Shown: positions 10,191 to 21,945, numbered from the stretch's first letter. The stretch: 64,000 nucleotides of DNA from Myoxocephalus aenaeus (GCA_038501785.1 JBAMJR010000025.1:6630001-6694000), one strand, 5' to 3'. A program made the numbers and translations. The notes: generated from the sequence alone by a model not told the origin.

Positions 10191-10886
10191 ACTTCTTATT
10201 TGGATCTCTGCCACATCTTGGAGCTGTGAAGAAGAGTATGCTGCCTGCATATATTTGTGCAGAGCACCAAGACAGACATACACCTTTAAGGGGTCTTTGA
10301 GGTAAACACCGCCTTGTTTTCAGCTCACTGGTCATGTATAGTCCAGCATGCTGGCAGGATTATACAACCCCACAATTGCCAGGACTGTCATCAGTTCTGC
10401 AACACTGGGTCCCACCCCCATCTCAGAAAAACACAGTTTCATTGAATCGGTTAGTATGAACACTCCCAAGATAGCACTGCTCTTTTAATTGATTTCTGAT
10501 TGTGTTGTTTTGCATTTTAATTACTTAGAATTGTGCAAAACAATGTCTAGAGACAAGCTGCTTAATAACTAAAGTCCTTGATACTGCTGGCATCCACCCT
10601 GTAGGCTCCACTATGCATCCTTGCAGCACACTGTAATGACCAACTTAATAATAACGATCTCCACTCTACTTTATTTATCCAGGTAAAGCTGGCTCAGCAA
10701 CTTGCTCTTTTTCAACAGCTCTTAGTAAGAACATTCACACTGTGCAACTCCTCCAACACACACTGCTGAGCACCTAGTGGCAGTTGCTAGTTGACATCTC
10801 ATTACATTACATCAAGCTAGACTGCATGATATACCATGCAAATAGTATCCTGTTTTGGAAATAATGTTAAAACAATCACAATATAT
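10191..10886. other. No gene
   Basis: No protein family or repeat recognised. Confidence 0.4.
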
Positions 10887-10934
10887 ACGCACGCACGCAC
10901 ACATACTTACACACACACACACACACACACACAC
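10887..10934. repeat. (CA)n microsatellite with ACGC start
   Basis: ACGCACGCACGC followed by interrupted and then perfect CA steps. Confidence 0.9.
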
Positions 10935-11510
10935 TCTCTTCTCTCATTTGGGTTTGGAAGCTTTTTATTAAGAGGACACTGTTTGGATTTTAACGTGTAC
11001 ATTTAACTGAAACTAAGTGTCACAAAATGGGATTTGAAAAGTGAGGGAGATTTGCGCCGCTGAAAATAACACCAGTGTAAATATAATTGATAAACTTTCC
11101 TAACATGACTGAAATGGCCAAATTGTCCATTGCATTGTGTTTTGTTCAGATAGCCAAATATTTGATTAAGCCCATTCTTTGAAAAAACATAATTTGCTGC
11201 CGCCATTCAAGCAAACAACTGACATTTAGAAGTAAGGCAGCAGGGGAACAGGAATTATTCTTGACAAACATATGATATGTAGTAATGCTGCCAACAAAAT
11301 ACATAGATTACTGCTTATTTCAAATAAAACATTGCAATACAGCCATTCATATAATGCATTCATACTGTGAATACACCTTATTCTGCCTTAAATATGTGAG
11401 TTGAATGAACTTCAAAGTTCTAATCGGTTTTGAAGTGTAAACTATAACTTGGATGTGGTTAATGGACAGGCATTTATGTTGGCTCTTTCTAGTCTTTTGA
11501 CCACACTACA
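10935..11510. other. No gene
   Basis: Nothing recognised. Confidence 0.4.
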
Positions 11511-11640
11511 TGTCAACATTCACCCATTCACATACACATTCATGCACTAATGGCAGAGGCTGCCATACAATGTGCCATATGCTCTTTAAGATCTAGACTA
11601 AGCATTCACACACACTCACACCAATGGCACAGCCTGTTGT
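11511..11640. repeat. Diverged SINE-like repeat
   Basis: CATTCACCCATTCACA, then GGCAGAGGCTGCCAT, then CACACCAATGGCACAGCC is a text I recognise from fish interspersed repeats related to the SINE body. It is too diverged for a firm call. Confidence 0.3.
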
Positions 11641-11793
11641 ACTAGGTGTACTGAACTTTAAAAACAAGTTCAATCAACTATTAAGTTGAACCAACAACTG
11701 TTAAGGCACACTGACTAATGATTCACATTTGCTTTCTCTTTATGTAGATAATTTGACTACCTAATATTTATATTTTAGGATTCTTTTCTAATT

Positions 11794-11837
11794 GTCATGT
11801 AAGTCTTTAATGTCTGTCATGTAAGTCTTTAATGTCT
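11794..11837 (+). repeat. 22-bp direct duplication
   Basis: GTCATGTAAGTCTTTAATGT is repeated head to tail. Confidence 0.9.
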
Positions 11838-12920
11838 GTGCTGGCGGGGGGGTGGTTGGGCTCGGCTGCAGAAGGAGTTGTGGGAAGTGGCTCAAGGAAC
11901 GGTCTCAAGGAAAGCGGCCTAATTGTGTCTCTCCCTGATAAGCAGCAGTAGAGATGAAGGCAAGAGGAAGGTCGGAGCCACAGTCGTGGAGACCGTCAGA
12001 GTGAGAGCCGGAGTCACAGTCGGTTGGGAGGTGGCGTTGAATAAAAACATTGAGAGCCTCCAATACCGTTGTGTGCTGGTCATTGTGCGAGGGGAAACCC
12101 GACGTTGGTAACAGGAGCACCTTACAGTGTCATTCTAATCTAAATGTTTTTCTCGTTGTTAAACAAAGTGTCAATCACAGCAGTTTTCCCTAGATATGCT
12201 TGTCATTGGTTATTTCGGGAAATGCAGACTCCTGATTGGGGAAAGGAAAATAAATCCCACCCTCCTACCAGGAAGAAGATTTGATGTTACCTAGTGAGAC
12301 ACTATGCGAGTGAGCGAGCGCCAATTTTTTCACAAATTAGTTCAGCCGACACAAGTGAAACAGGTCAAACTATTGAGAGAGGTGATTCAGAGACCTTTGC
12401 GTCAGGAGTTTACAACTTCTGGCAGCGTCTTGGCAGCGGTTTTGAGGTTCCCTGAATACCTTTGCTTCTGGATATTGAACTCTTCCTGACGATGGCGAGC
12501 CACCACTGAACCCGATCATCTCCTTACCCCGAGGAGTTGGACCAAGATATTCTCTGTTGCTGAGGAGAAGACAACCGCTTCTTCAAGTCTCATCACCTGA
12601 GTGCACCAGTGTGGTAGGATTAAAAAAGCAATAGAGCTCACGACTGACTTATTCTCGTGATTTTGGAACTGAAACTGACTGACTATTTGAACGGACTGTG
12701 AAAGGAAACAAGGAAGGAACTTGAACTTAAAAGGAACCTGATGTTACTTGAAAGTATGTTTTTTTTTCTATTTTCACACTGTTAAATATAATCTTTGAAA
12801 TCCAACCATCCAGTGGCTCCATTTCCTTTGTGTGTCGATTCTTATCTTCGAACCTCTCCCAACAAACCTAGACCTTGGCCCAACAATTTAGTTGAGTATC
12901 CTGCGGACACTAAGCGGGTT
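11838..12920 (+). other. No intact gene; possible LTR remnant
   Basis: AATAAA at 12041, a following G/T-rich stretch, and TTGGTAACAGGAGC near 12103 look like the R-U5 end of an LTR and a tRNA primer site. A second similar structure (AACCTCTCCCAACAAACC to AGCGGGTTACA) ends near 12923. No gag or pol coding sequence is present. Weak evidence. Confidence 0.25.
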
Positions 12921-13936
12921 ACATTGACAGTTGAAGACAAAAAAGACATTAACCTGTTTTAAAAAAAGGTAAAACTTCAAGTTCTTCACAAGAGTGATCT
13001 CAAAGTTCAGCTCACACCAACTAAAATGAACCAGTAATATAATTTAGAACTTTGAGTTCACAATCACAAAAAATTAACTAGTTTACTTTGAAATCTCCTA
13101 TTTTTCTGCTTCAGCGCTGGCTGAAATCATTATGTTTTCTAATCTTGTCCCAAGTACGTTTCAGGTTTTCCGTCCGTAGGCAAATTACCTAACAAATTTT
13201 GCCCAAAACAGAGGTCATAATATTGGGTGCAGGTGCCTCGGTGGACTGCTATGGCAACAGTGGCGCATGTACATTCTGCACCACTGAATTTTGCAACAGA
13301 ATGTTGTTGCATCCCTGTGCTGCACTATAATTATGTCTCGTTGTACCACTTCCACCTGTAGTTAAAACACTGGTCCTCTCCCCCTGAGGCTAACGCTCCC
13401 TTTGTCAATCATAGAGTGCATATGAATATACTAGACTTGCATTATTATTATTATTATTAAATTGCACTCTGAAATTGCAATCTATTTACTTTCCCTTCAT
13501 TATTTTTCAAATTACAATTCGCCGTATGTGTCAGTGAGAATGAATAAAGGCACCTCTGTGAGGTACATCTGACTTGCCAAGTTGTACCATTGAAATCATA
13601 TGACAACCTTTGAAGAGAGTGAATATGGGCTTTTCCACGCTCATGAACATGCACACTTGGGACATTTACAGAGATAATGACACCATCACGGCCATGGCAC
13701 CTAACTACTGACCTATTCTCACAATCTTCAGAGAGCAAAGACGTGGACCTTCTTTCTTCGCTCTTTGTCACACACAAGTACGCCCAATGACACTTTTGAC
13801 AGCCTTCAGAACACGTGAATATGAACCCTTTCCAACTCTGTTAGCGTATTATTATCTTCATGCCTATTATTGCTCGCAGTTCTTTAGGAAGGACGGAGAC
13901 AGTGCAAACACACACCCACATATATATTCATACTAT

Positions 13937-13940
<4 letters not shown>
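12921..13940. other. No gene; short (ATT)n at 13443-13459
   Basis: No coding frame recognised. AT-rich parts at 12950-13100 resemble old repeat DNA (AACTTTGAGTT-type text). Confidence 0.4.

Positions 13941-13997
<57 letters not shown>
13941..13997. repeat. (CA)n microsatellite
   Basis: About 28 CA steps, nearly perfect. Confidence 0.95.
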
Positions 13998-14000
<3 letters not shown>

Positions 14001-14325
14001 AAGACATATATTCTGCACACACACTCATCTCCCAGGTGAAAGGCTGATATTAGCGGCTAAGCCTCCCCGCAGCTCCCTGACCTTCATTAGCTGTCAGAAG
14101 CAGAGACCACAGCTCTAATCAAGACGGAGACACGTCCCTCTTGTCCTTCAGTCACTCTCAGCTCTTTCTTGATTCAACATATCTATTCACAGCTTCATGT
14201 CTTTTGTATGCCTCCTCTATCTGTCCATCCTGAATGATAGATAGACTAGATATATCTTAGAGGAATCAATGCAGCTGCTGTTAAGTCTTGCAAATAAATA
14301 GTAAAATCCAAAATAGAATATTAAA
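13998..14325. other. No gene
   Basis: Nothing recognised. Confidence 0.4.
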
Positions 14326-14365
14326 GCTGCAAGCAGTGTATGGGCCCTCGCACCTTTATTATGTT
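14326..14365 (+). repeat. End of a teleost repeat used as target by the IS630-type transposon
   Basis: AAAGCTGCAAGCAG, then GGGCCCTCGCACC is the known start of a widespread fish repeat (same family as 8370-9690). The transposon end begins three bases later at a TA. Confidence 0.5.
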
Positions 14366-14769
14366 TACAGTTTTTGTCCGTTGCTTGAACACTATAGACA
14401 CATGCTTAAACCAAAGTAACATAACTTGAAGTTGTTGTTACTATACCTTAAACAAAGTGTAACCATACCTTAACCCTTTAAAAACAGGGTGCGGTGCTTT
14501 GCACTTTAGTTGCAATTCTGTAACACACTTGCTCCTTTCTGCAACACACTTGCTCCTAGACACTACACACTATTTCATATATAAGACACTTAGTTCAAAA
14601 ATGAAATCTCAGGGTACCATTGGGAAAACACATCTATTCAAAATACAACACACATTGGTTAATTGAAAAGACATAGACACACACCTGAAAACACTTACTT
14701 ACACAACTGAACACCAATCAGTCAGCTACAAAAAGGCCTCAGTTAAGCCATTTTGACAACTTTGCAAGC

Positions 14770-14988
14770 ATGGAGGCAGGGAGAGCTAGAGGCAGAGGAA
14801 GAGGAAGAGGAGGACAGAGAGAGAGAGAGGAGGACGACGTGGTCAAAGAGGCCACGCAAGGACCATTATTTCGGATGACATAAGAGCAACTTTGGTGGAC
14901 CATGTCATAAACCATGGCCGAGAGTCCATCCTAATCTAAGCCGCTTCACAGTTTCATCCATAATAAGGACATTCCGACTGGCAAACAG
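14770..14988 (+). pseudogene. IS630-type transposase, exon 1 (broken)
   Basis: Starts at ATG 14770 with an arginine/glycine-rich tract (MEAGRARGRGRGRGG). After a one-base shift it reads RTIISDDIRATLVDHVINHG, the beginning of the paired-type helix-turn-helix DNA-binding domain. The segment corresponding to the next ten or so residues is deleted, and the frame resumes as PNLSRFTVSSIIRTFRLANR up to the donor CAG|GTATGT at 14989. A frameshift and a deletion therefore inactivate this exon. Known relatives in fish genomes are annotated as IS630-like proteins. The ATG is chosen because the RGRGRG start is typical of that family. Confidence 0.7.
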
Positions 14989-15252
14989 GTATGTCTTCAA
15001 CTCTCTACTCTACTCAGACTGTATCTAGAGTATTTACAGTACTGTACCATATCACGTTACTGTATCACATGTATTGTATTCCAGGGTGGCTAATGCTCCT
15101 TTTTCAACAAAAGTGGTAGTTTTGTGAAACATACCGTGATAACGTGTTGAGATGTCTCAGTACTGTGTATGGTAAATACAGTAAAGTTCAGTATACACAG
15201 TACTGTAAAAAAGAAGCAAACGAGAACAATTTGTGGTTGCATTTTTCTACAG

Positions 15253-15524
15253 AATGGCTAGAAGACCTACTGGGGGTGGACGCCAACGCCTGTTCACCCA
15301 ACAGCAGGAACTTGCCATAGTGAACCTAGTCAGAGCAAACAATGCAATCCGTCTCCACCAGCTACAGCAACAAATACTTGCAGATGGGCAAGTATTCAAC
15401 AACATAAATCGAGTAAGCATTACAGACTATCAGACGGATCTTGGTAAAGCACAACATGACCATGAAGCAACTGTACAGGGTCCCATTTGAGGGGAACGGT
15501 GTCAGGGTCAAAGAACATGTACAG
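15253..15524 (+). pseudogene. IS630-type transposase, exon 2 (frameshifted)
   Basis: The acceptor TTTTTCTACAG ends at 15252. The exon reads MARRPTGGGRQRLFTQQQE, then IVNLVRANNAIRLHQLQQQI, the second helix-turn-helix part. An extra base near 15426 shifts the frame; downstream the correct text is RRILVKHNMTMKQLYRVPFE up to the donor ACAG|GTAAGT at 15525. Joined in phase to exon 1 (ANR|M) and exon 3 (VQ|RILDMD), the three pieces form one protein, which is why I read the interruptions as introns and not deletions. Intron lengths are about 264 and 194 bases. Confidence 0.7.
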
Positions 15525-15718
15525 GTAAGTGTTTCAGTCCTTTACATATACAATAAAGAATGGGTGCAGTCCAGTAACAGATGAATATGTACCACTGGAG
15601 TAGTACCACATAGATACATTCAGGTACCTGTGTGGTGGGGTGGGTCGGTTCTGTATATGTAGTAGTGTAAGTGTGTGCTTTGAGTAAAGCCATCCACAAT
15701 ATGTATTTTTTGTTACAG

Positions 15719-16363
15719 AGAATCTTGGACATGGATGGAGCTGCCCAGCCGCATGAATGTATTTACATTGACGAGGCTGGATTCAACCTTAGCAAAAACA
15801 GACGACGGGGACGTAATATAATTGGCCAAAGGGCAATTTTGCACGTCCCGGGGCAGCGCGGGAGAAACATCACATTGTGTGCTGCCATAAGTCTTCGAGG
15901 GCTACTGCACCATCATGCCAAACTGGGTCCCTATAATGCGCAACACATAATCACATTTCTAGATGCACTTCATGATGCAGTTGTACAGGATGGACCAGAG
16001 CAGCCCAGGTTTGTTGTTGTCTGGGATAATGTTAGTTTCCATCGGGCTGCTCTGGTCCAGAACTGGTTCACCAACCATGATCAATTTGAAGTTCTGTACT
16101 TGCCCCCTTACTCGCCATTTCTAAATCCTATAGAGGAATTCTTTTCCGCTTGGAGATGGCGCGTATATGACCGCCAACCACGTGCCCGTATGCCTCTTCT
16201 GCAGGCAATGGAACAGGCCTGCGGAGACATCGAGGTGAGGTCAATCCAGGGATGGATTCGCCACACAAGGGGATATTTTCCCCGATGCTTAGCGAGAGAA
16301 GACATTGCTTGTGATGTTGATGAGATCCTGTGGCCAGACCCCAACAGACGGCAGGATCCATAA
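15719..16363 (+). pseudogene. IS630-type transposase, exon 3: DDE catalytic domain
   Basis: The acceptor TTTTTTGTTACAG ends at 15718 and the open frame runs to TAA at 16361-16363. It carries the whole RNase-H-like catalytic core: first Asp in IYIDEAGFN, second in VVVWDNVSFH, and Glu in LPPYSPFLNPIEEFF. Thirty-five residues separate the second Asp from the Glu of NPIE (DD35E spacing). The exon itself is intact, but exons 1 and 2 are broken. The protein would cut and rejoin the element ends at TA. Intact catalytic residues suggest the copy is not very old. Confidence 0.8.
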
Positions 16364-16769
16364 GCCCACTTGCGCACAATTGTGTTTTTCTGTGTTTACA
16401 GTAGTGTATTGTTTGTTTTATTTTTGATTTAACTGAATTTACTGTACTGTAAAATATACTAATGTAATGATTTTGAATTCAGTATTTCATTTTTTTGGTT
16501 GTTGTGAAAACATGCCCTCTATGGAACTGAATAAAAACATTGAAAACAAAAGACTGCAGTTTTTTATATAAAGTATCATTGTGGGTATCATTTTGTCATC
16601 AGAGTGACATATTGACAAAGGATTGTTAGGTTTTGATAGCAGAGTTTCAATTTGGCATAGATGCGAATGGTTTATTTCCCAGTGTTGTGTCTTATTTGCT
16701 TGTGTGTAGAGTTTTGACACAATGAGCCAAATTTAGCAAAACGTGTGTAAGCAATAGGCAAAAACTGTA

Positions 16770-17010
16770 ATAAAGAGGATTAAATACTTAGTTATGTTTA
16801 ATAAAGAGGATTACATACTTAGTTATGTTTAAAGAGGATTACATACTTAGGTTTAATAAAGATGAAATACTTAGTTATGTTTAATAAAGATGATGAAATG
16901 CTTAGTTAAGTTTAATAAAGATGATGAAATGCTTAGTTAAGTTTAATAAAGAGGATGAAATACTTAGTTATGTTTAATAAAGATGATGAAATACTTAGTT
17001 AAGTTTAGGA
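16770..17010 (+). repeat. Tandem array of a 26-32-bp unit
   Basis: About eight units of TTTAATAAAGATGATGAAA, then TACTTAGTTAAG, beginning immediately after the transposon's right TA. It runs into GTTTAGGAAAAGATGGTTG, a motif shared with 36437 and recognised from fish repeats. Confidence 0.85.
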
Positions 17011-17091
17011 AAAGATGGTTGTTTTGGTTTAAATAATAACTACAGAAATGCTGTCACCTTTCCTGGTAAATGCCCACAGTGTTCACAATTC

Positions 17092-17275
17092 CCCAGTCCC
17101 CCCATAGCTCACATGTCGAAGTGTCCCTGAACAAGACACTGAACCCTAAAATTGCTCCCTGGGCGCCGCTCAGGGCAGCCCACTGCTCCTTAAGATATTA
17201 AGGATGGGTTAAATGCAGAGGACAAATTTCATGTATGTATGTACTATGACAATAAAAAACGATTTTCATTTTTTT
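17092..17275 (+). mobile_element. 5'-truncated tRNA-derived SINE
   Basis: Matches 34595-34745 from CCCCAGTCCCCCCATAGC through GAAGTGTCCCTGA.CAAGAC and GGGATGG-type text to an AATAAA-containing tail with T-runs. The tRNA-like head is missing. Confidence 0.75.
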
Positions 17276-18751
17276 TTTCATTTTCAATTGCACAGATTGT
17301 GACACGGGCCTCCTGTTAAAAGAATGTTGTGTTGTAAGATAAGTCCCTTAATGTTTGTAGACTTTAGAAAGCTCCCTCTAGGCCACAGATGACATTACAC
17401 AACTGTTTGAGTTGCCCTCCTCGTGACACATAGACTGACTCATACTCATGCATGTGTAACTTTATGGAGTGTCCCTTTAACAACGCCAACGTTCGAGTTT
17501 CTTCTCACATTTGGCATGTGTGAAAATAATAATAATAATATTGTAATTCATTGCTTTCTAATACTAACCCTATTAGAATGTATACAAACCTTTATCTTTT
17601 TAACATTAACTTGTGCCTCCAATAACATGAAATCACTTGTTTTTACGATTATGCAAGGAGAAACAGCATCTACTTGAAATTAGAACACGGAGGACTAAAA
17701 AATAATTAGTCACTGAACATTATGCATAAATTGCAGTGGCAGCATGCAGAGAGCTGGCTATATATGGAATAGTACAGTATGTATTTTTACCACTAACAGA
17801 ATAATTGATATTGTCTTGGGAAGGAATGGGAACTTCAATACCAGTTAATCCCAATGCATATGGTGGCACATTATACCATGTGACCAGAGAATTGGCTCAT
17901 TATCTGGTATTCAGCTGCCAAGAACGGAAGGCGTACACTTAACTCTATAAATAATTTCCACCTTTAGCATAGGGAATAGGATGAAGGAAATGTATTATGA
18001 GCAGTTTAACTCCAAATTAATTCGATACATACGGATGTCTTGGAACATAATGGGGACACGTGAACTTATGCCAGTGTCACTGACTTGAAAAACAGGAAGA
18101 TAGATGATTCCAAATGTAAATTTTATGAAAATGTATCGGGGGTTTTACTGTACTAATTACACAATTAAGCCTTAGAATCTAAAACTAGACATCTCACTGT
18201 ATAATTTCCAGGCTCTCGTGATCTAATTGGATAATTTTTAGCAGAGGGAATAGTATGTTCATGAATATTATGGAGTCAAATCAGTAGCATACAGGGGATA
18301 TAATACAGGATTTCTAGGCGCTCCCAGCATTCCCAGTCCCATTATTTTGGTTTAAGTTGGCCATTCATTGTTAGAAAACTTTCAAATTCCACTGATTCCC
18401 CAAAACACATTGGAGCGGCCGTCTTGCCAAAATGATGTGTGCTCTCAAATGTAATGGAATCTGATTTATTTCCCCCACACAATAGGAAACGTCATGTGGA
18501 GAATTCCCAAGCTCCAAGACCTTTTGCTTCCTGCCAAAAATACTCCCTGTCTATATTGGATAATTTCAGTGGGATGTCATGCCACTGAATTCCCACACCT
18601 CCTCCCTATTATAGGGGTTTGAATGCTGGACGGATCGGAAAGAAACGCTTCATCAAGTGTGACCCACTTAGCTGCTGGAGAGGCACCAAAGGACCACCAT
18701 CGCAATTATTTAAACCTCTGCTTTATTATTCATAATTAGCAGACGCTGTAC
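17276..18751. other. No gene; longest repeat-free stretch of the first 20 kb
   Basis: No coding frame or repeat family recognised apart from a short (AAT)n at 17526. Many TAATTA/ATTA words and no tandem structure; it could include conserved non-coding DNA, but this cannot be shown from one sequence. Confidence 0.35.
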
Positions 18752-18891
18752 TGTGTGTGTGTGTGTGTGTGTGTTAGAGCTTAATAATATGCCACCGCTA
18801 TGTAGAAAAAAAATACAGCAACACAACAATGCATGTGCATATCTGCGTGCAAATGAGGTGTGTGTGTGTGTGTGTATTTGTCTGTTGTTAG

Positions 18892-18944
<53 letters not shown>

Positions 18945-19234
18945 GGGCATATGGGTGCACCATTGCGTGCGAGCGTATGTAGGTGAATCGTTATCAGATG
19001 ATTTCATGTGCTCATGTGAATGTGTACATGCATACATGCTGTGTGTATTTTCGCTCATGAAAGTATGTAAGCCAATAAGTCTGTGCACGTGTGTGTGTGT
19101 GTGTGTGTGTGTCTATGTGTGTTTCCGTGCTTCTGCTTTGTGCACAGATATGTGTGTATGCATGCATGTCTCTGTGCAGGTTGTGTGCATGAATATGTGT
19201 AAGCTATCATATCGTGTTGTGTGTGTGTGTGTGT
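18752..19234. repeat. Cluster of five (TG)n tracts
   Basis: TG tracts at 18752-18774, 18857-18875, 18893-18943, 19087-19111 and 19217-19234, separated by TG/CATG-rich sequence. This alternating purine-pyrimidine DNA gives cysteine/valine frames that are not genes. Confidence 0.9.
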
Positions 19235-21469
19235 AATGAGACCCTCTTCACCAGCTGCCACTCCAGTGCAGAAAGCAGCAGCAGAGTCTCAGTGGAGTTC
19301 ACGTCCAGACTTCCTCTTATTATTGTTTCCTCTGTTGTCTCTCAGGCCTCAGTAATTATTGGCTGCTTTAATAAGACTAATATCACAACTTCAACCTGCA
19401 GTACACCACTCTAAATGATAAGCGGCCGATATTTGTGTTTGTGCTGTGTGTGTGTGGTACGTGATGATTAAGTAGTGCCAGGGCGTATGTGTGATGGAGA
19501 ATGAGTGTCAAGGCGATTAGAGAGTGTTATATGCAAAGCCTTGATGATCAAGTGCTTCGTAATTGAGTGTACTGTGTGAACGAGTGTGAGAAAGAGAAAA
19601 TGGGAGAAAGTGGGAGGAGTGTGAGAGAGAGTGGATTGTGATTTTAAGGAAATAGCCATTCACACTACATCATCATCATCATTTTGTAACCTGCTCAGTC
19701 TGTGAATACAAGAGTTTTCCAGAATGCCTTTCAATGAGAGTTGTGGCTGATGAGACATGTTAAAAGCCAATATAATGATCATAATTTAAGTGGCAATATT
19801 GAGAAAGTGAGAGAGCAGCCTCTTCTGCACGTTTAAAATGCTACATGTCGAAAGAGAAATTACAGATGTTGATTCTGCTTGAAGGATTAAATGACTTACT
19901 GACCCAGAAATGATATACTTTATGTCTGCCTAAAAGAAGTTTCACAAATAAGTGTTATGCTTCTGTGTATTGAAAAAGGTTGCATACAAAAATATATCAC
20001 AAAGCAGATTTCAGTCCTTCAGTATCTGCTCTACCACCAAGCACAGGTGAGGCTGCTCGATTTGGGTTCAGTGGTCCACCTTTACAGCATTCTGCACGCA
20101 GACTGGCCAGGCGTCCATGATGCTCGTTGAGGTGACACACCGTGTTCAGGCCCTATACCCTGAGTGATGGGCTATCATGAACCCAAACACTCCAAGTCAA
20201 TACTTAACCTTAAGAAATTGTCTCTGCCTGTATTACGTAGGGAAATCCGTTTGAGGGGTTTGCGGTGATTGTTAAAATATTTGAAAAAATAAAATGTTCC
20301 AAAAAAAGAATAGTTTAATTCAAATGAAAAGTAGCCCAATTTCAGTCACGCTATCGAAACCATTTCAGACACTTGTAAATCCAACTAAATCACTGAATGG
20401 CGTTCACATCATCCTGTGACATCAGGAAAGGGGGCTTTTTGCTAATTAAGACAGCTGTTACAGTAAGGAAATGGCCTCTGCAATAGTTCTGCTGTTCTCA
20501 GTTATTTAATTCACTGTGATGGTTAAACAACCATTACACACGATCTTATTATTACTATTATTTGATATCTTTTAAAACCACCGTTTATGTTCCGTCACTA
20601 CTGCCAAACTGACAGCAGGCATACAGAGCAGCGTGTTCTGTTCCAGCGTGTCCTTCTGTTCCAGCTTCACTGTGTGCATAGTGAATTATAATGCAGCTCT
20701 TTGGAAAGTAGGCTGTATCAACTGGTACGGAATGAATTAACCGGATCATATTAAGTACAGGATCATGGATACACATTGATTTGATTTATTAATTTGTTAT
20801 GTGAAATGTGCTCTGCTGTGTGGCATTGCTCCTGGTACAACAATATATCAGTGTAGCAGCTTCTTTTGATGAAGATGGAAATGCTTTGCTGCTGTATTGA
20901 GCCATGCATCTCGTCCGGTAGCTAGACAGACCAGGCTTCAGGTTAAGGCAGTACTGTACCACTTTGTGAGCTGATTTATTGTCCGACTTCTGCTTTTGAA
21001 TCTCTGGAGTTTTGGGTCTAGAAAAACTTTTTATCTAATAAAATTTATTATTAGGGCCCTCCCACGGTATCAGGATCCCTGTCTGACCCATTGTGTTTTA
21101 AACCTCTGTTTCCTCCAAATCTCCTCTCCTCTTGTGTCTGTCATTCCCCTGTTTGTTTCGTATGCCGTGTGCTCGGTCTCGGTCCCGCCTCCAGACACCT
21201 CCCATGGCCACATCCCTGATTGGCACACAGCTGCGGACAATCTGGACAAACTGCCATGCCTTAAGTTTGCCCGGGCTGCCTTGCCTTCCTCCGGTGTCTA
21301 GTCACGGGACTCACACCATCAAGCGCCACCACGGGCTCCCCACATTCCCTTTGCGAATTAAAAAAAGTGTCTCGGGGGGAATCATGTTTTATTTTGAAAA
21401 ATTACCGGATACATCAGTATGTGCGTGATACGTTACTCCAAAAACGAAACTTAAAAGTCTGTTTAAACT
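19235..21469. other. No gene recognised; one possible DDE fragment
   Basis: No clear coding sequence. The reading HADWPGVHDAR near 20095-20127 resembles the WPGS.HDSR motif of Harbinger-type nucleases but is only 11 residues long. Positions 21000-21400 are pyrimidine-rich and may be hAT interior. Confidence 0.35.
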
Positions 21470-21798
21470 CTGCCGGTGTTTTGGTCTAAAATCAAGGCAG
21501 AATATCCTGAGATCGCCAAAAAAGCTCTGAAAACCTTGCCTCCATCTCCAACATGTCTTTGTGAAGCGGTGTCTAAATTACACAGTAGACCGGATATAAA
21601 GAACACACTCCCCATCACCCCAACCCGACTCCTTGCAGAGAAACAAGCTCAGGGCTCCCACTAATTTGGCGTAATGGTGAGTTGTATTTTTAAGCACTCT
21701 ATCATTGTTTTTATGCCAGATGTATCATTTCATTACATCATATTTATCGCCCACACCGTGAAGGCCGGTCCGTGGCGCAAAAAGGTTGGGGACCGCTG
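21470..21798 (+). mobile_element. 3' end of a hAT transposon
   Basis: The C-terminal transposase coding fragment is followed by a 3' terminus. The reverse complement of that terminus starts CAGCGGTCCCCAACC and continues into GCGCCACGGACCGG, a typical hAT end. The 5' part is not identified. Confidence 0.7.
21476..21664 (+). pseudogene. hAT transposase C-terminal dimerisation domain remnant
   Basis: Open frame of 62 residues: FWSKIKAEYPEIAKKALKTL, then PSPTCLCEAVSKLHSRPDIKN, ending LLAEKQAQGSH before TAA. The order EYP..A..AL..LP.PT..CE matches the hAT C-terminal dimerisation domain found in transposases and in domesticated ZBED/FAM200-type proteins. The usual text between LCEA and RPDIKN is shortened, so there is an internal deletion, and nothing upstream continues the frame. 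Fragment of an old copy. Confidence 0.75.
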
Positions 21799-21945
21799 TC
21801 ATAGACCCCATCCCGACGAGGCTGCATAAAGAGGCTTTCCCTTTGGTTGGCACCGCTCTGCTGGATATTATCAATGGGTCTTTACTAATAGATCATGTGC
21901 CACAGTCGTTCAAAGTGGCTGTAATGCACCCCAAGCCCCGCGGCG
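21799..21945 (+). pseudogene. L2/Rex-type reverse-transcriptase fragment
   Basis: Reads IDPIPTRLHKEAFPLVGTAL, then LDIINGSLLIDHVPQSFKVAV, the early RT fingers region of L2-like LINEs (DPIPT..L..FPL..LL.IIN.SL..G.VP..FK.A). It starts directly at the hAT 3' terminus and is cut off near 21945, so the hAT probably inserted into the LINE. Catalytic blocks are absent. Confidence 0.75.

Larger units (their letters stand above)
14368..16767 (+). mobile_element. IS630/Tc1-type DNA transposon with a three-exon transposase
   Basis: The 2.4-kb element is bounded by TA (14366-14367 and 16768-16769). Its inverted ends start CAGTTTTTGTCCGTTGCTT on the left and, read inward from the right, CAGTTTTTGCCTATTGCTT. 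About 20 of the first 25 bases match. Inside is a plus-strand transposase gene in three exons with consensus splice sites. TA duplication and a DDE catalytic domain place it in the IS630-Tc1/mariner superfamily. It sits in an older repeat (14326) and abuts a 31-bp tandem array. Frameshifts and a deletion in exons 1 and 2 mean this copy cannot make transposase, though its ends might still be mobilised. Confidence 0.85.

Noticed and set aside
16770..17010. CRISPR-like direct repeats
   Set aside because: Units are contiguous with no spacers, and the genome is vertebrate.
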